Shown here one piece after another: positions 46,540-59,177 of a stretch of 64,000 bases of DNA. Source of the DNA: Emydura subglobosa. Taxonomy: Eukaryota > Chordata > Testudines > Chelidae. How positions within the stretch are numbered: the first letter of the stretch is position 1; each line of letters begins with the position of its first letter. The stretch covers positions 58,298,838-58,362,837 of the forward strand of contig ML679958.1 of the NCBI GenBank assembly GCA_007922225.1, in the 5' to 3' direction. The notes below the pieces were generated by a model that was given only the letters and a program-made list of their open reading frames with translations, did no database searches and had not been told where the DNA came from. Position numbers and translations under genes: made by a program.

Positions 46540-47330
46540 TTCTGTCAGAATAAAATGGTAACACTGAAACACTTGCACAGAATAAGGTGGGGAAATGTGG
46601 TGATGTCATGTGAAAGTGCATTGAAAAACGAAGCTGTTCACAAACCAGTGATAACTGAAAATCTTGAAGTAGTTAAAAGTGTACGACACACTGTATTTTG
46701 TGAGGCTATTTTCTGGGTTCACCTGCAGAACTCCCTGAAGATTTTACAGTCAATTGTTTCTGCAATCACGCTATCTGAATCAGACAAACCACTTCTGGCA
46801 GACATTCCTCAACTTATGGCCAAGACAAAGTCAACTATTTGACAGTCTACATGCATTTGTACTCACAAATCAGGAAGTAGTAAAAGTGAAAGGCTTTCTT
46901 TGTAGGTGGGAAAAATTTTACTGCCAACCAATACATGCTGCTGCAAACGTTTTAGATTAAAAGTAGTAATGTTAGGGATGATAGCACTGTTACAGCATTT
47001 GACTAAATTATGAAACGAGCAACACACTTAGGATTAGATGTTGGAAAAGTACCTTCAAATGTTTCCGATACAGAGCATTTGCCCGTATTTGGTCCAGAAA
47101 TGCAATCTGGGAATCTGCCAAGCATATTGCTCCAACAACCTGGTGGCAAGGCCTTCGAACAACACAACCTCTGGCTCCTCTTGCTTCCCGTTTGCTTCTG
47201 ATTCCTCCATCTTCTGCAGCATGTGAAAGAAACAGGTCAATGTTTGGAAATATACACACAAAAATCGAGAAACAGACTCATACGAAAGACTTGAGAAACT
47301 TGTTTCAATTCATGCAAATCATTAGTTTAA
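46540..47330 (+). pseudogene. hAT transposase pseudogene, C-terminal half
   Basis: Three frames line up as one protein. 46519-46842: KHLHRIRWGNVVMSCESALK (the 'TRW' region), EAIFWVHLQNSLKILQSIVS and ITLSESDKPLLADI. 46844-46960: WEKFYCQPIHAAANVLD. 47138-47330: TWWQGLRTTQPLAPLASRLL, then IPPSSAACERNRSMFGNIHT, the hAT dimerisation domain hallmark. The BED zinc finger and the first catalytic residues are missing, and two frameshifts plus stops separate the parts. hAT transposases are also domesticated in vertebrates, but nothing here suggests selection. The element's terminal repeats were not located. Confidence 0.85.
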
Positions 47331-48224
47331 TGAAGTACATGAAGGTCATAGTGAAAGTTCAGAATCAGAAGCTGTGGATCTTTCATGCACAGATTCTGAT
47401 TAGAGCAGTCACAAGGGAAAACTTAAGCTATGCTAGCATATCCTTGATTATGTTATAACTAAACTGTTTAAGTTGTATTACACTAGTTTACAGGAGGACT
47501 AGTTTTGCCTACAATTGTGGCACTTACAATATATATGATAATGCACTACTAAAGAGCCTGGTGTTTACTATAAAGTCTGGATATATACCCAAATTTATTC
47601 TTGGTTCTTAATATTGTGCTGTGTTAACTACATTACACTGAATATATATAGGATGTTCATTTTCTGAGCTTCTTTTTTCCAGAAACGTGGGTGTTTTCTG
47701 TATCTGCATTATTAACCAAGTCTCTTTTTATGTACTGTTTCTGGACTTTGTGGATATAATCTTCCTTTTTGTTAACAATTCAGCAATATTGATGCTTTCT
47801 ATTTTCAATGTTTTAATGTTCCCTTCTAGTTTAAAGATATGTCAACAGGCAAAAAAATACACTTAAGTACCTGAGTATGCAGCTCCATTTCTAATACTAG
47901 ATTGTTTGTCATTATTCAAAAGTAAAAAAATGTATACTATTTATTTCATAAATATACCTAGCAGTGCTTTTTATGTGCTAACTAAATTATGCATAACACA
48001 TTCCTCATTCTTAAAGAAGTAAATAATGTTTAGTTTTGATAAGCAAGTAGCTACTGTAGATATTTCTATTTTTCCCCAAATTTCCATTTTTTTCAGAAAA
48101 AAAAGTTAAAAAGCCTGTTCTTTTCCACCTGGCTTCAAAATTTCCAGAAATTTTATATCTCTATTTTGACCACAGCACATAGGGGGAGCTCATGTTCAGC
48201 TGATTATCCACCATGCCGTCCGAA
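47331..48224. other. Unassigned AT-rich DNA
   Basis: Includes homopolymer-rich sequence and no gene. The hAT right terminus may lie here but was not identified. Confidence 0.4.
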
Positions 48225-48475
48225 TCTTTTTCAGAGTCGGTGTTTCCCAGGATGGAGTTTCCCCCTCCTATATTATGGCCTACAGTCTGAGTTCCTGGAT
48301 AGCTACATTTATATTTAGCTGTATTAAAATGCTTTGTTTGCTGGTGCCCAATTTACCAAGTGATCCAGACTGCACTGAATCAATAACCTGTCCCCTTCAT
48401 TATTTACTATTCCCCCAATTTTTAGGTCACCTACAAACTTAGTCAGTGATGATTTTATGTGTTAAGGTCTTTTCT
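48225..48475 (-). mobile_element. CR1-like ORF2 fragment, minus, old
   Basis: In plus orientation ACCTGTCCCCTTCATTATTT, CTATTCCCCCAATTTTTAG and GTCACCTACAAACTTAGTCA are the complement of the region around the RT FADD box in CR1-like elements (compare 44430-44490). Diverged and frame-broken. Confidence 0.6.
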
Positions 48476-49799
48476 GCCAGGAAACATTTCTCTCTCCATC
48501 TCTTTTTTTATATCTATTGCTCCATTATATTGCCTATGCTCCATTACATTTTCTATTGCATTGTAATGGCATATAAAAAAACAAATAACCTTTCTAAGCC
48601 AGAAAAGTGACAGTCTGAAATATTATATACCTGACTCAGTCAAAATTAGCTTATGACACTATGAATCAAACAATGTGTTGGATGCTCCTCTCTACTTGTG
48701 TTGACAGAGGGGAACCAAAGGGGATGTAGAAGAGAAGGATAGACACTGCATCGCATGCTCCATATGGTCCCTTAGCCCGTCAAAGCCCCCTGCAGACATA
48801 CTATGGAGTTGAGTCTGTGCAACTTGGTGTGGAGAATATTGGGCCTAGAAGTGGGTGAAGGCACAAGAATAGCCACTCTTCAAGGTCTGCTGTCCTATGA
48901 TCCAGTGGATTTCTAAGCAAAAATTCCTACAAGGGCCAAGAAATAGCCACATTGACAGTACTGAAGGGCTTCAGCTCCTGGAATGCAAAATGAAATGAGG
49001 AAAAACTAATGATGTAGTAAAGTTAGCAACACATTTTCCTTCTTGCTTTCCAGAGAAAACGACTCCACTCCTATGAATCAGGTCCTGCATAGCATAAATT
49101 AAACTAGCTTAAATAAAATCCTATTAATACTTCCACTGCCTACTGTTTACTTTTGAAGTCCAAGTTCTTTCAGCATAAATGACTTTGGGTGACACTTGTC
49201 ACCATGGTACCTATCCTTGAAAATATGCATTGTGATGTGCATTGCCATTCTACAGGATTTCCTGTGCTTGTGTACAAAGAAAGCAGATTCAAGGTTTTGG
49301 TTAAGAGAATATTAATAATTTCCACAAACCAAAACTTGGTTAAAAGCTAGTTAAGGCTGCTACTGCCAAATGTCACCCAATTCAAAATCAATCCTGAAAT
49401 GTGCATGCATTTGTATTGTATGGATTGCACATTGGTACACTTCTCCCACAAAAAAATCCCTCTACACTATTGCCCTCTGAATGATAACCATGCTGTCCAT
49501 CAAGATTTCTAAAACAACCATCTAATTGTCTATTACAGCCTTTCTTAAAATCTGCTTTTGCTGTGATGCCTGCAAATCACTCTCATTTGGCATCAATTAG
49601 TCAAACAATGAGTTGAGATGTCTGCTTTTCTGCTCAACAGTTTTATTGCTACGTATCTTCCCAACTCGCTATTCCTGTTCATCTCTTTCCTCTATCTGCT
49701 GCATCCTAACACCAGCATTGGAAGTTTGTTGGACAGGGAACAATTTTCCCTATTACTTTTTTGTACATTGCCTGACATAACATGGCCCTGATGTTTGAT
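48476..49799. other. Unassigned DNA
   Basis: No gene, tRNA or recognised repeat. Possibly unique sequence. Confidence 0.4.
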
Positions 49800-50971
49800 T
49801 AAGGTTCCTAGACATGACCATAGTACAAATACACAGTCACTATGTGTGAAGTTCCCATCTGCAATCTGGACTAGTGTATTGCTTTGTCACCCCAATCCCT
49901 CACTCTTGGAGCCTGTCTTTCACTTGCTCTGCTGTGTGAACCTCCACGCCTGGATCAGTCCACACACAACCTACAGCAAGCAAGCTGCTCCTAACTCAGT
50001 GAGTGAGTACCTCTAGCCAGCCACTCATGGGATTATGCAATTGTCTGACCCCAGTCTCAGATGCAACCCTAGGACCTGCTGTTTTACAATGTTCAGTGGT
50101 GCCCACTACACACTGCAAGCTCACTGGTTCATCAGTTTATCAAAGAAATTGATATGCACCAGCCTTATCACTTAAAATGGAGTCTTTACACACCTTAAAC
50201 CACATGCACTGCTTTAGATAAAACAAACACATTGATTAAGTACAGAAAGATTTTAAGTGAATATAGATCAGAGGAAAGCAGGTCAGATTACATCAGAAGT
50301 AAACAAAAGGCAAATCACATTCTAAACTAAGCTGAACACTTTCAGCAACCTTACAGTCTTAAATGAGTCTCACCACAGGCTGGCTCGTATGCCTTCAGCC
50401 AGGTTCTCCCCTGGGTTAGCATTTCATTTGCTTGTTCGTGTTTGTAGATGGAGGCGGAAGAGAGAGAGAACAGAAAAATGTCTCTCCTTTTTAACATGTT
50501 CCTTTGCCCCCCTCTGGGACCTCGCCCCCCATCGGGGTCAGGAGACAAACAGCATCTGTACCTGGTTCCCTCCATGCCCTGTATCACTGTGCTTCTTTGT
50601 GGAGTTGTTTGTTGACGTCTGGGCCAGTCTTTTGTTCCTGGAATGCTGAGCTGGGCTGTGCTATACAAGTCCTAATGAGATGCGAAATGCTCCTCAGCTC
50701 TGTAGAGTTTTGCCAAGATCTGTCTCAAGCCATGAGATACACATTTGGGAATATTACATAGCAAAGCCTCATAACCATACACATGACATTGCAACAGACT
50801 ATTACTATAACAACAACATTCAGTATGCCATGAGCATTCCAAAAACATCTTACATTACATACTTTGCGTTAAACAATACACAATTACACTATAAGGGTGA
50901 ATATGAATGACACACAATCACATCATAAGGGTGTATATGAGGGTGCAGTGTGTCATAGCATGGTCACCACA
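49800..50971 (-). mobile_element. LTR-like element, minus orientation
   Basis: On the minus strand the sequence would start TGTGGTGACCATGC and continue with two tandem copies of a 34-bp unit, as in U3 regions with duplicated enhancers. In plus orientation ATTGATTAAGTACAGAAAG matches the element at 21056-21781 in style. The block CCCCTCTGGGACCTCGCC (50513-50530) is GC-rich. No partner LTR or coding core was found. Tentative, with approximate ends. Confidence 0.4.
50878..50945 (-). repeat. Two 34-bp tandem repeat units
   Basis: Unit 1 (50878-50911) ACACAATTACACTATAAGGG and unit 2 (50912-50945) ACACAATCACATCATAAGGG each continue with TG(A/T)ATATGA. They lie near the putative 5' end of the LTR-like element, where repeated enhancers are common. 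Confidence 0.8.
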
Positions 50972-52517
50972 ACAACAGCCTTTCACAAAAACAGATGCTA
51001 GAGATGGACAAGCCTTGTTAGATCAGTCAGTTCAACTCCTTGTCAATGGTGGAATTCTCCCTAATCTGTTTTCTAGGGTTTTGACCAATCTTAAGTATAT
51101 GGAATAATAAAAATTAATACACCAAGTTTAAAGAGTGTTCTATGTTGGATTAGAGTGACATGTTCTCAATGGTTGTGTAATTCTAATGGGGCCAAAGTTG
51201 GAAACACATTAGTTCACTGTTCTGACTCCGTATGGCAAAGTCAGAAGTGAAATAGGCTGGCGTGGAAGCTTGAGACATGACAGCCCCAATGTGTTCTTAT
51301 ATTTGGAGGTATATGACTTAGTGCATAATGCTCAGATATGATCAATGTTAGGTAATGCATCTGTTCAGTGCAGCTGTTCAGTGTGTCTGAAAATGGAAAG
51401 CAGATGAGGTCTAAGTGGGAGTCATGGCTGCCACCATGGCCAAGTCATGACATGACACCTAACATTATTATTAGAAGATAACCATGTGTCCCAAAAATGA
51501 CTCTCCTGAGTTTTCTCAATATTGCTGCCCCCTGACAGCCAGTTTCAATCCATGCACCACATTTATCTACTACTACATAAGACATCAAACTTCTGAGCAC
51601 ATCTGTGCTAGGGAATTGGTTACTGCTATCTTTTGCTAATTTTTATATAGCAACTGTGAAAGCTTCCCAAATCAGAAGCAATGTCACAATTAAATTGAAT
51701 GCATTTAATAGCCAAATGCCTTGCAAATTGCAAAGTGATACCACTTCTCATTTCCCTAGGGCCCAAAATAGCTACTATTAATGAGCCATATTCTGCAGTC
51801 ATTTACATTCAGTCAACAGTGAAAGCAACAAATTGTCTGGGTGTAAATAAACTAAATTTGGCCTATAATTTTCTACTTAGCCCTGTTTTACAGCCTGCCT
51901 TGTTTCACTGAATCAAGAAATTAATCATTATAAAAGCTCCATTTATATTTCAGTCTTCACCCTTGGACTTCAAAGCACTTTGCAAGTATTGCCCAAATAA
52001 CAGATGTGCAGCCACATCTGGGCTAGAACAAGCTTGCAGTTTTAAGGACAACAGTCAGCTGCTTTCTGACTCTTCTGACCTGATCTTTTTCCTGACATAT
52101 TAACTGGAAACTAGATAGAGCTATGGACCATAGAAGCATAGGCCAGTACAACTCATTTCACACAAGTGTTCTAGCCTAAAACCAAATCAAGGACCCGGAG
52201 ATTGAAGGTAAATATGTGACTCATTTCAACCTTTCCCCCTTAACTTTAATGAGGAAACATTACTTAAATATTCAGAAACAGTTTAAATAGGGCACTGTGG
52301 TCCTACGTAGTGATGGATAACCACATGAAGCCGCAGAGCTCTCTCAGTTTGTCACCATTCTTATGGTTTAACTCACCTTACAGCCATGAGCAACAGTTCC
52401 ATCCACTCCACAAACCAGGAACCAAAGGAATTATAACAGGTTCTTTATGCAGTTGCATAGGAGGATCTCTGACAGGTGCTGAATACAGAAGTAAAGGGGA
52501 AGCAGAAGGAACCTTCT
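50972..52517. other. Unassigned DNA with a possible SINE trace
   Basis: The stretch 51933-52070 (CTTCAAAGCACTTTGCAAG, then CTGGGCTAGAAC) is reminiscent of a reversed MIR/CORE-SINE tail but too diverged to call. Otherwise nothing recognised. Confidence 0.35.
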
Positions 52518-52987
52518 CAAATTGGAGAGAGTCCAGTGGCAGGCAACAAAAATGCTTAGGGGGCTGGAGCACGTGACTTATGAGGAGAGGTTGAAGGAAC
52601 TAGGTTTGTTTAGTCTGCAGAAGAGAAGAATGAGGGGGGATTTGATAGCAACCTTTAACCACCTGAAAGGGGGTTCCAGGGAGGATGGAACTAGGCTGTT
52701 CTCGGTGGTGGCAGATGACAGAACTAGGAGCAACGGTCTCACGTTGCAGTGGGGGAGGTCTAGGTTGGATATTAGGAAAAAGTTTTTCACTGGGAGGGTG
52801 GTAAAGCACTGGAATGGGTTACCTAGGGAGGTGGTGGAATCTCCATACTTAGAGGTTTTTAAGGTGCAACTTGTCAAAGCCCTGGCTGGGATGATTTAGT
52901 TGGGGTTGGTACTACTTTGAGCAGGAGGTTGGACTAGATGACCTCCTGAGGTCCCTTCCAATCCTTATCTTCTATGATTCTATGAAA
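52518..52987 (+). mobile_element. CR1: CR1 LINE 3' end with intact ORF2 C-terminus
   Basis: The frame 52522-52899 encodes the last 125 residues of CR1 ORF2 without a stop: [15 protein letters not shown] thumb residues, [40 protein letters not shown] and a terminal AGMI. A short 3' UTR follows (TTGGACTAGATGACCTCC) and the terminal ATTCTATG at about 52978-52985. It is 5'-truncated within the thumb. Despite the open frame it lacks every catalytic domain and cannot act alone. Confidence 0.93.
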
Positions 52988-53201
52988 TGTTAGTATTTTG
53001 GAAAAATATAAAAATCAAAAACATCAGCCACTGTGCAGAACGTACAGCGAAACATGACAGCCTGTTGCAGCACCACCAGCACCCTCTGGTTTCACTGACC
53101 CATTTGCTACTTGAATTTAACCATTACAAATGACGGATCACTTCTGACAAATTCCCTCGATTTCTGTCACTTGAAAAATCAAGGAGTGTAACATTCATAT
53201 T

Positions 53202-53273
53202 GGGTCTGGTCCAGTGCCCACTGCTGTCCATGGGAGTCTTTCCATTCATTTCTATGGGCATTGGATGAGGCCC
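53202..53273. repeat. Foldback element, 'family B'
   Basis: GGGTCTGGTCCAGTGCCCA at the left pairs with TGGGCATTGGATGAGGCCC at the right, and CCATGGGAGTC / TTTCTATGG pair more weakly near the centre. It has the same plan as 33444-33514. Confidence 0.75.
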
Positions 53274-56200
53274 GTTACTAGATTTAAACTTCAGTATAAA
53301 CTTCTTTTGCTAAAAGCCCTATGAGAGAAACAGTGAAGCGGCTCTTATCTACAACACAGGAGAGACACGCTGAACTATGTACTCCAGATCCAGGATTTTG
53401 GGTCAGGCAAACAAGGGTGAAATCCTCATCTCTCCATCCCTTATTCAGGTAGATGAAACAATATGAGAATAGGGGGGTATGTGCAGGATGGCGAATTAGC
53501 AGGGCACAGTGGAAAGGGGCCCCCTCTTGCTTAGCGCTAGTAGAAAATTTTCCTTTCAAACGTTTTAGTGTGGAAACTCTTTTTTTCATTCAAAGTTTGT
53601 TTGGATTTTACTTTAGAGGTTCCTCCCACACATTCTCTCCCTTTAGTCACCCTCTGCCCCCATTTTCCCCTTTGAGTCCACATTATCCCTTAAAATGATC
53701 AAAGGCTTTGATCATGGAGCATGTGAAGAGAAGTAGGAGGAAGCTGAGCCAGGAAGAAACCACACTCCATAGTGTGCTGCCCTCAACGGCTGGCAGATTT
53801 CTTCTATGCTTTACCCATGTACAAAGAGCAAAACACAGTGTACATGAATGATGGGAAGGGATGATGGGAGAGGAGGGAAGAGCACAGCTGTGGGTTTGGA
53901 CACCACTAGCTATGAGGCAGAGGCGCAGATGAGGGAAAGATCTGGCACTATATAAGTAGCATCGACATGCTCAACTGTCATCTCTCTCTCTTCCCTTCCC
54001 TGTACATTGGAAAGCTCCTTCCAAAAGAAAGGCTCAGAAGTAACCCTGCTCTTCTCATGGACACTGATTTCTTGGACAGAATCCAGCCTTCAGTTGTAAG
54101 CACACTGATGTACAAGATAAGAGAGCAGTTTTCATACCAGATCCAAATATAGATGCTGTATAAAAGCAAGTCAAGCATTCTGACCAGTAACACACAATAT
54201 AAAAAGATAACACCACCCCGGGCCCCAAAAAAATCAGGAGCAAATTTGTGGTTGCAGATCTCCGCTTGTCACACAAATTTTATCTGGCCACCTCCCTCGT
54301 GATTTCCAGCATTCTGGCAGGGAATATTTAAAATAACCAGGTGGGTGGGTGTAGAAACAGACACAAGAATTCTCCACATATCCCATTTCCTTAAGGAACA
54401 GCATTACGGTTAGACCTTGGTTAGTCAAAATGTTGGAGGATGGAGCCAAGCCATGAGGACTAGCTTAAATCTGTAATTGAAAACATTCCTAAACCATTGC
54501 AGCTAACTATACACATCTGAGAAAGTAAAATACCCTATAAAAGGTCCCTGTGGCACCTTTTAGGAAATGCCTTATTGGGTTGAATCTTTGTCAACCACAA
54601 ACATAAGGTCAACCTGAACTATGAGCTGAATCCAAGATACACTTAAAGCTTCCACTGCCTTATGCATTTTAAATGATGCTATCAGCAAGACAGCAACTTT
54701 ACTATACTAGTAAGCACTCTATAATATATGCCATATTGATAGTAATTTTTACTTCCAGGTATTAAATCACAGACAACTAATCATTAGTGATTTTCCATCA
54801 TGCTAAACAAACAAACAAAAAAATCACACAAGTTAGCTATTTCTCTTTCCCAATACAATCTGAAAGCACTTTACATATGACACTGACACCCTATGGGGAG
54901 AACATTCCAATTAGAAGCATAGCTGCTTCTATACAGATTTCCCCTCTTTTTTTTAAATTTTAAATATGTTCCTGTATATTTATCACCTGGAATCATAAAG
55001 CTCTGCAGTGGTAATTAGTTGTGATGTCACAAATAAAGGATTATAACTTCAGATGATGTCTCAGGAAGCACAGAGCAATACAGATTGTGTTTTCATACCA
55101 AAATAAAAATTAAAATCCAGGAGTGAAGGAGAGATTTGTGCAGAATAAGACTGATCTACAATACTGCATCTCAATAGAAGGATTTTTCTATCTATCATAA
55201 GAAAATCTAACGAGCCTATAACTGTAGAATCTAGGCACTAAACTTTCTCAAAATTGCATGAGGCATCATTGGCTTTTTAAAGACTTAGAACAAAATGAAG
55301 CCAATTATACTGTTATGTGGCATGGTCAAAAGAAAATTACCAAATACTGTTTTTCCGCAGTGGGTTTTCTGCCTGCACTGAATTGTGCATCTCACTTAGT
55401 AAAACTACAGTTGATAACATAGTAATCAGATTGTTTCATATGGGTTTTACTGGTCTTTTGTTAAAATTTTATTTGGAAAGTGCTTTTCCATTTTTAATGT
55501 GTGTCTTGCTGACATGTTGCTGCTGCCCTGTGGGAGAATCAGGATTTGAGGAGGGGGATAAGAGGTGGATTGGGAAGAGAAATAATTCCATTTGCTAAAA
55601 TAAATAAATTAGATTAATATACACATGAAAAGGACCGAAGGGAAAGGAAGTTACCATTGTTCAATGTTTTATTACTTGAGCACTGGGCAAGAAGCCATTA
55701 AAAAAACTGACAACCTCCTCTAGAAAGCCTTATAAATGTAATCAGATTAATTATAAATCATACCTTTGGGATATCCATTTTTGTTATAAATTACAGTTTT
55801 GTACAAAATCTCACTTTTGCAAAGAAATACAAGGTAACCATGGAAGGGGTTGACAATAATGAATGGAAACATATTACTTTTCACTGCTGATGTGATGCTT
55901 CACAAAATACTGATCAGTTTTTAATGTATATGCAATTAAGCAATAGCATTAATGGAATTCAATCCTCTCCCATAACAAAAATAGTCTATTACTGACTGAT
56001 AAATGCCGAAATACAAATAAAAAAGCTTTTACACATCTCAGAAAATATCTCATACTAACATGTCATCACTATTACTACACCTCATGGGGGAGAAAATGAA
56101 GCTTGGAAACTGAATGAAGCAGTATGTGTCCTCCAACAGAGCTAATCCAGGACAGTCGCTGTAACTGAATTCATTGTGGCCATTGTAAATGCTCTGTAAA

Positions 56201-56342
56201 AGCTCATTCTGGTTCCAAACAGTCTCTGGGAGTGGTGTGTTTGCTCCAAAAAAACCTTTTAGAATTCTTTACAATGAGCTTGATCACCTCAGTGCCAAGA
56301 GGGAATCCAGACAGCTGTTTCAGACGTTGTTAAGAGTAAATA
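53274..56342. other. Unassigned DNA, 3 kb
   Basis: No gene or clear repeat. A Pol II-like TATATAAG at 53950 and short open frames were examined without support. One of the longest stretches here without a recognisable mobile element. Confidence 0.45.
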
Positions 56343-56565
56343 AGTGGTCCCCAAACCACAGTCCATGGACAGCTGGCTGCTCATAGCATTCTGGCTCTCC
56401 TCTGCTTCCAGCTCTATATAGTATTACTTCTCCATGTTTACTGCTAATATAATTGTTCCAGGGATGTTACCCAATGGAATTACGAGTAGCAGAGGAGGTG
56501 GGCCACAAGATCATCTCTCTGTCAAGAAGAGATCCACATGCTGAGGAAGTTTGAGAAGCCCTCGA
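56343..56565. mobile_element. Probable hAT-type MITE
   Basis: GTGGTCCCCAAACCACAGTC at the left and AGGAAGTTTGAGAAGCCCTC at the right resemble the 'CAGTGGTTCCCAAAC' / 'GTTTGAGAACCCCTG' termini of hAT MITEs. The ends are eroded and no 8-bp duplication was found. Confidence 0.5.
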
Positions 56566-57169
56566 GTGGCTCCATTACAGTAAATAGTGAAGTGCTCTTT
56601 CAGGCCTGCATGTTATAAATGATGATACAGGGCAGACTGAGACATGGTAACCACTGATGCCGTTACGTGGAAGCTGCTGGCAAATGCTGCATTTTAATGG
56701 CAATCACCATCAGAGTGCTGGACAGGAAAACTTTCTTGCTTCCTTTTGCAATTGTCACCTTTTAGGGAAAAGCATTAAGAGAAATTTGTTCTCTACGATT
56801 CAGTTGTGATTAGTCATTTTTTTCAAAGAAATCACCACCCCCAGCAAAAAAGACACATTGACATCAGCCCTAAATCCTAACTATATTCTGTTTAAAAGGG
56901 CGAGCAGCTGAGAAAGCAGTAGAGCAGCTAATATTCAACAGTGCTTTGTGCCCTGTTTTTCTTTGCCGTACCTACTGGGGAAGCTAGTGAATTCATACCT
57001 GTGAAGTGCTTAGAGGTCCTGGTATGAAAAATAGCAAAAGCAGAAAGAGAGCACAGCAAGGTGAGGCCATTTGGCTGCAGGGGGAGGAAACTGAGGGATT
57101 ATAATAATTAAAAAGACACCAAATCTTCAAGCAAGGTAACTGACAAGAAAAATAAATATACCTAACTTA
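56566..57169. other. Unassigned DNA
   Basis: Nothing recognised. The final TTA (57167-57169) is the target site of the MITE that follows. Confidence 0.4.
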
Positions 57170-57374
57170 GCCCTGGCCTACACCACAAAATTACTTGGGC
57201 GTAACTACGTAGCTCAAGGGCGTCCATACCCCTACATAGCTACCGCCTCTTGGGGAGGTGGATTAACAAAACCGATGGAACAAGTTATCTCCTGTCGGCT
57301 TAGAGCATCTTCATTAAAGCGCTAGTGGTGCAGCTGCATGAGTGCGATGCAGCATCTTAACTGTAGACCTGCCC
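57170..57374. mobile_element. Harbinger-like MITE with TTA duplication
   Basis: A 205-bp element starting GCCCTGGCCTACAC. The complement of its end starts GGGCAGGTCTACAG. TTA flanks it on both sides (57167-57169 and 57375-57377), the 3-bp duplication of PIF/Harbinger. It has no coding capacity and shares its terminus type with 58315 and 60610. Confidence 0.85.
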
Positions 57375-57495
57375 TTAGGCCACGTAAAAAAAGCCACAAG
57401 AATGAAAAAAGGCAGCCAGAAGACCAGCAGAGGATGGGGGCTATCCAGTTTATTTCAGTGAGTCTGATATGGAATCTAGAATATTTTCAGCAAGT

Positions 57496-57650
57496 CTGGT
57501 GGAATCTCCATCGTGTGGTTTTTAAGGCTCAGCTTGACAAAGCTCTGGCTGGGATGATTTAGTTGGGGTTGGTCCTGCTTTGAGTAGGGGGTTGGACTAG
57601 ATGACCTCCTGAGGTCTTTCCTATCCCTAATCTTCTATGATTCTATAACA
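57496..57650 (+). mobile_element. CR1: CR1 LINE 3' end
   Basis: GGTGGAATCTCCATC, CTCAGCTTGACAAAGCTCTG and GGACTAGATGACCTCCTGAG, then TTCTATGATTCTATAA, give the CR1 ORF2 C-terminus, UTR and terminal repeat. Only about 155 bases remain. It lies directly upstream of the L3-like CR1. Confidence 0.92.
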
Positions 57651-57664
57651 TGTAGGGTTACCTT

Positions 57665-59110
57665 CCATGTGTGTGCACCTGTGTGCATGCACAGTGCAAG
57701 CAACTCACAGCCCTCAGAGACAGAGTATGGGCTCTTGAGGCCAAAGTGGCTGAACTGGAGGAACAAAGGGAGAAAGACAAGTAGAGGAGATTCTTAGGGA
57801 TACAGTAGAATAGTCCTCCTGTCCAACAGCCCCTGTGCTGTTAAGGAGAATGAAAGTCTCAGGGGCTGGACAACATCAAGCTGGAGTGGATCCCAGACAA
57901 ATGATCCCATAGTTGGATCCCCTCTTCCAGGTGTCATGATATCCCCCCGTACGGAGGCTATCCCTCTGGGGACAGGGAACCCAATTACTAGGAAGAAACC
58001 TGCAAGAGTAATGGGAGATTTGATTATTAGAACTATAGATAGATGGGTTTGTGATTATCTGGAGAACTGCATGGAGAATTGCCTGCAAGTGTGAAGATAG
58101 AAGATCTCATGAGACAGCTAGATAGCCGTATTGGCAGTGGTGGGAAGAGCCAGTGGTTCAAGGTACCACCTGGGAGATGAAAAGCTATTTCTGAGACCCA
58201 GACTACTCTGTAGTTCATCAGATCCCTCAGATGAGATAGACACCAGACCACAGTGACTGCAACATCTAAAAAGTGCACCACTGTCAGGTACCTGGACTTG
58301 GGACTGACACGTTAGGGTATGTCTATACTGACAGTGGCAAAATCACCGCCATCAGATCGATCTTTCTGGATCGACTGAGCGGTCAGTATAGACCCGCTCA
58401 ATTGATCAGGAAGCCGACATAGTAAAACCACTTCCTCAAGTGGCATAGCGCTGCGTCGACACCACGCAGAATGGAAGTAGCTTGCGTAACTCCCGTTGAC
58501 TGCTGCTGAATCTCCAGGTAAGTGTAGACCAGGGCTCAGAGGGCTGACATAACAACTAGAGACTCAGGGAAAGACTTTGTGGGTGGTTGTGTTAAGTGAC
58601 CATAAAAGGTGCAAGGCATTCTCTAATGGATGGTTGGGTGTATACAGTATTTTAAAAATCTAGCCATATTCATATAGATTTATTTAGTAGAACTTGTTCT
58701 TGGCATTTTGTGTGTTTATAATTTCTACTGTTTATATAAAAATTATTGGAGTTGTTTGGTATTTTGAGAATTATGTACTTATTTATGAAAGGAGTGTGGT
58801 ATCCACTGTTGGGGTGGATTACCCATCATTTTCCAGGCGGCACCACCACTGGGGTAGCAGTTTGAAAAATCCAGATCACTGATGGGAGGAGTCGTGAGTT
58901 CAGCAGGGAGGTCCACATTGCCAGAATGACCTGAGACCTCAGAAAGTAAAGCACACCCCACACCGCCTGGGTTTGTAGAAGCTGCTAGGGGATTACACTT
59001 GGATAAAGAATAGGAAAGAAGTTGGTAAAATACAGGTAGAAGCTAGTGAGAAAGTCAAATGCAAGAGTGTCCCATTTAAACACAACACATAAAGGCAAGC
59101 AACTGAATAT
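57665..59110 (+). pseudogene. CR1 ORF1 pseudogene (coiled coil and esterase-like domain)
   Basis: Near 57715 a coiled-coil stretch reads LEAKVAELEEQREKDK. At 58002-58091 one frame reads ARVMGDLIIRTIDRWVCDY and LENCMENCLQV. This matches the esterase-like ORF1 domain of CR1 elements in position and pattern, with GDL where a GDS serine motif is usual (inference from family memory). After a MITE the C-terminal part reads KNRKEVGKIQVEASEKVKCK and VPFKHNT near 59010-59085. Several stops and frameshifts. ORF1 proteins bind RNA or chaperone the element's RNA. Confidence 0.7.
58315..58536. mobile_element. Harbinger-like MITE in ORF1
   Basis: 222 bp, starting GGGTATGTCTATACTGAC after TTA (58312-58314). 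The complement of its right end starts AGCCCTGGTCTACACT. The following TCA may be a mutated TTA/TAA. Its interior shares GAGCGGTCAGTATAGACCCG and CGCTGCGTCGACACC with related blocks at 60610-60880. Confidence 0.8.
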
Positions 59111-59177
59111 TGACAAATTGTACAACTGTTTACATACAAATGCTAGAAGTCTAAATACTGGGATGGGTGATCTAGGG

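Noticed and set aside
53948..53960. TATATAAG as a gene promoter
   Set aside because: Isolated TATA-like match without GC box, exon or transcript evidence.
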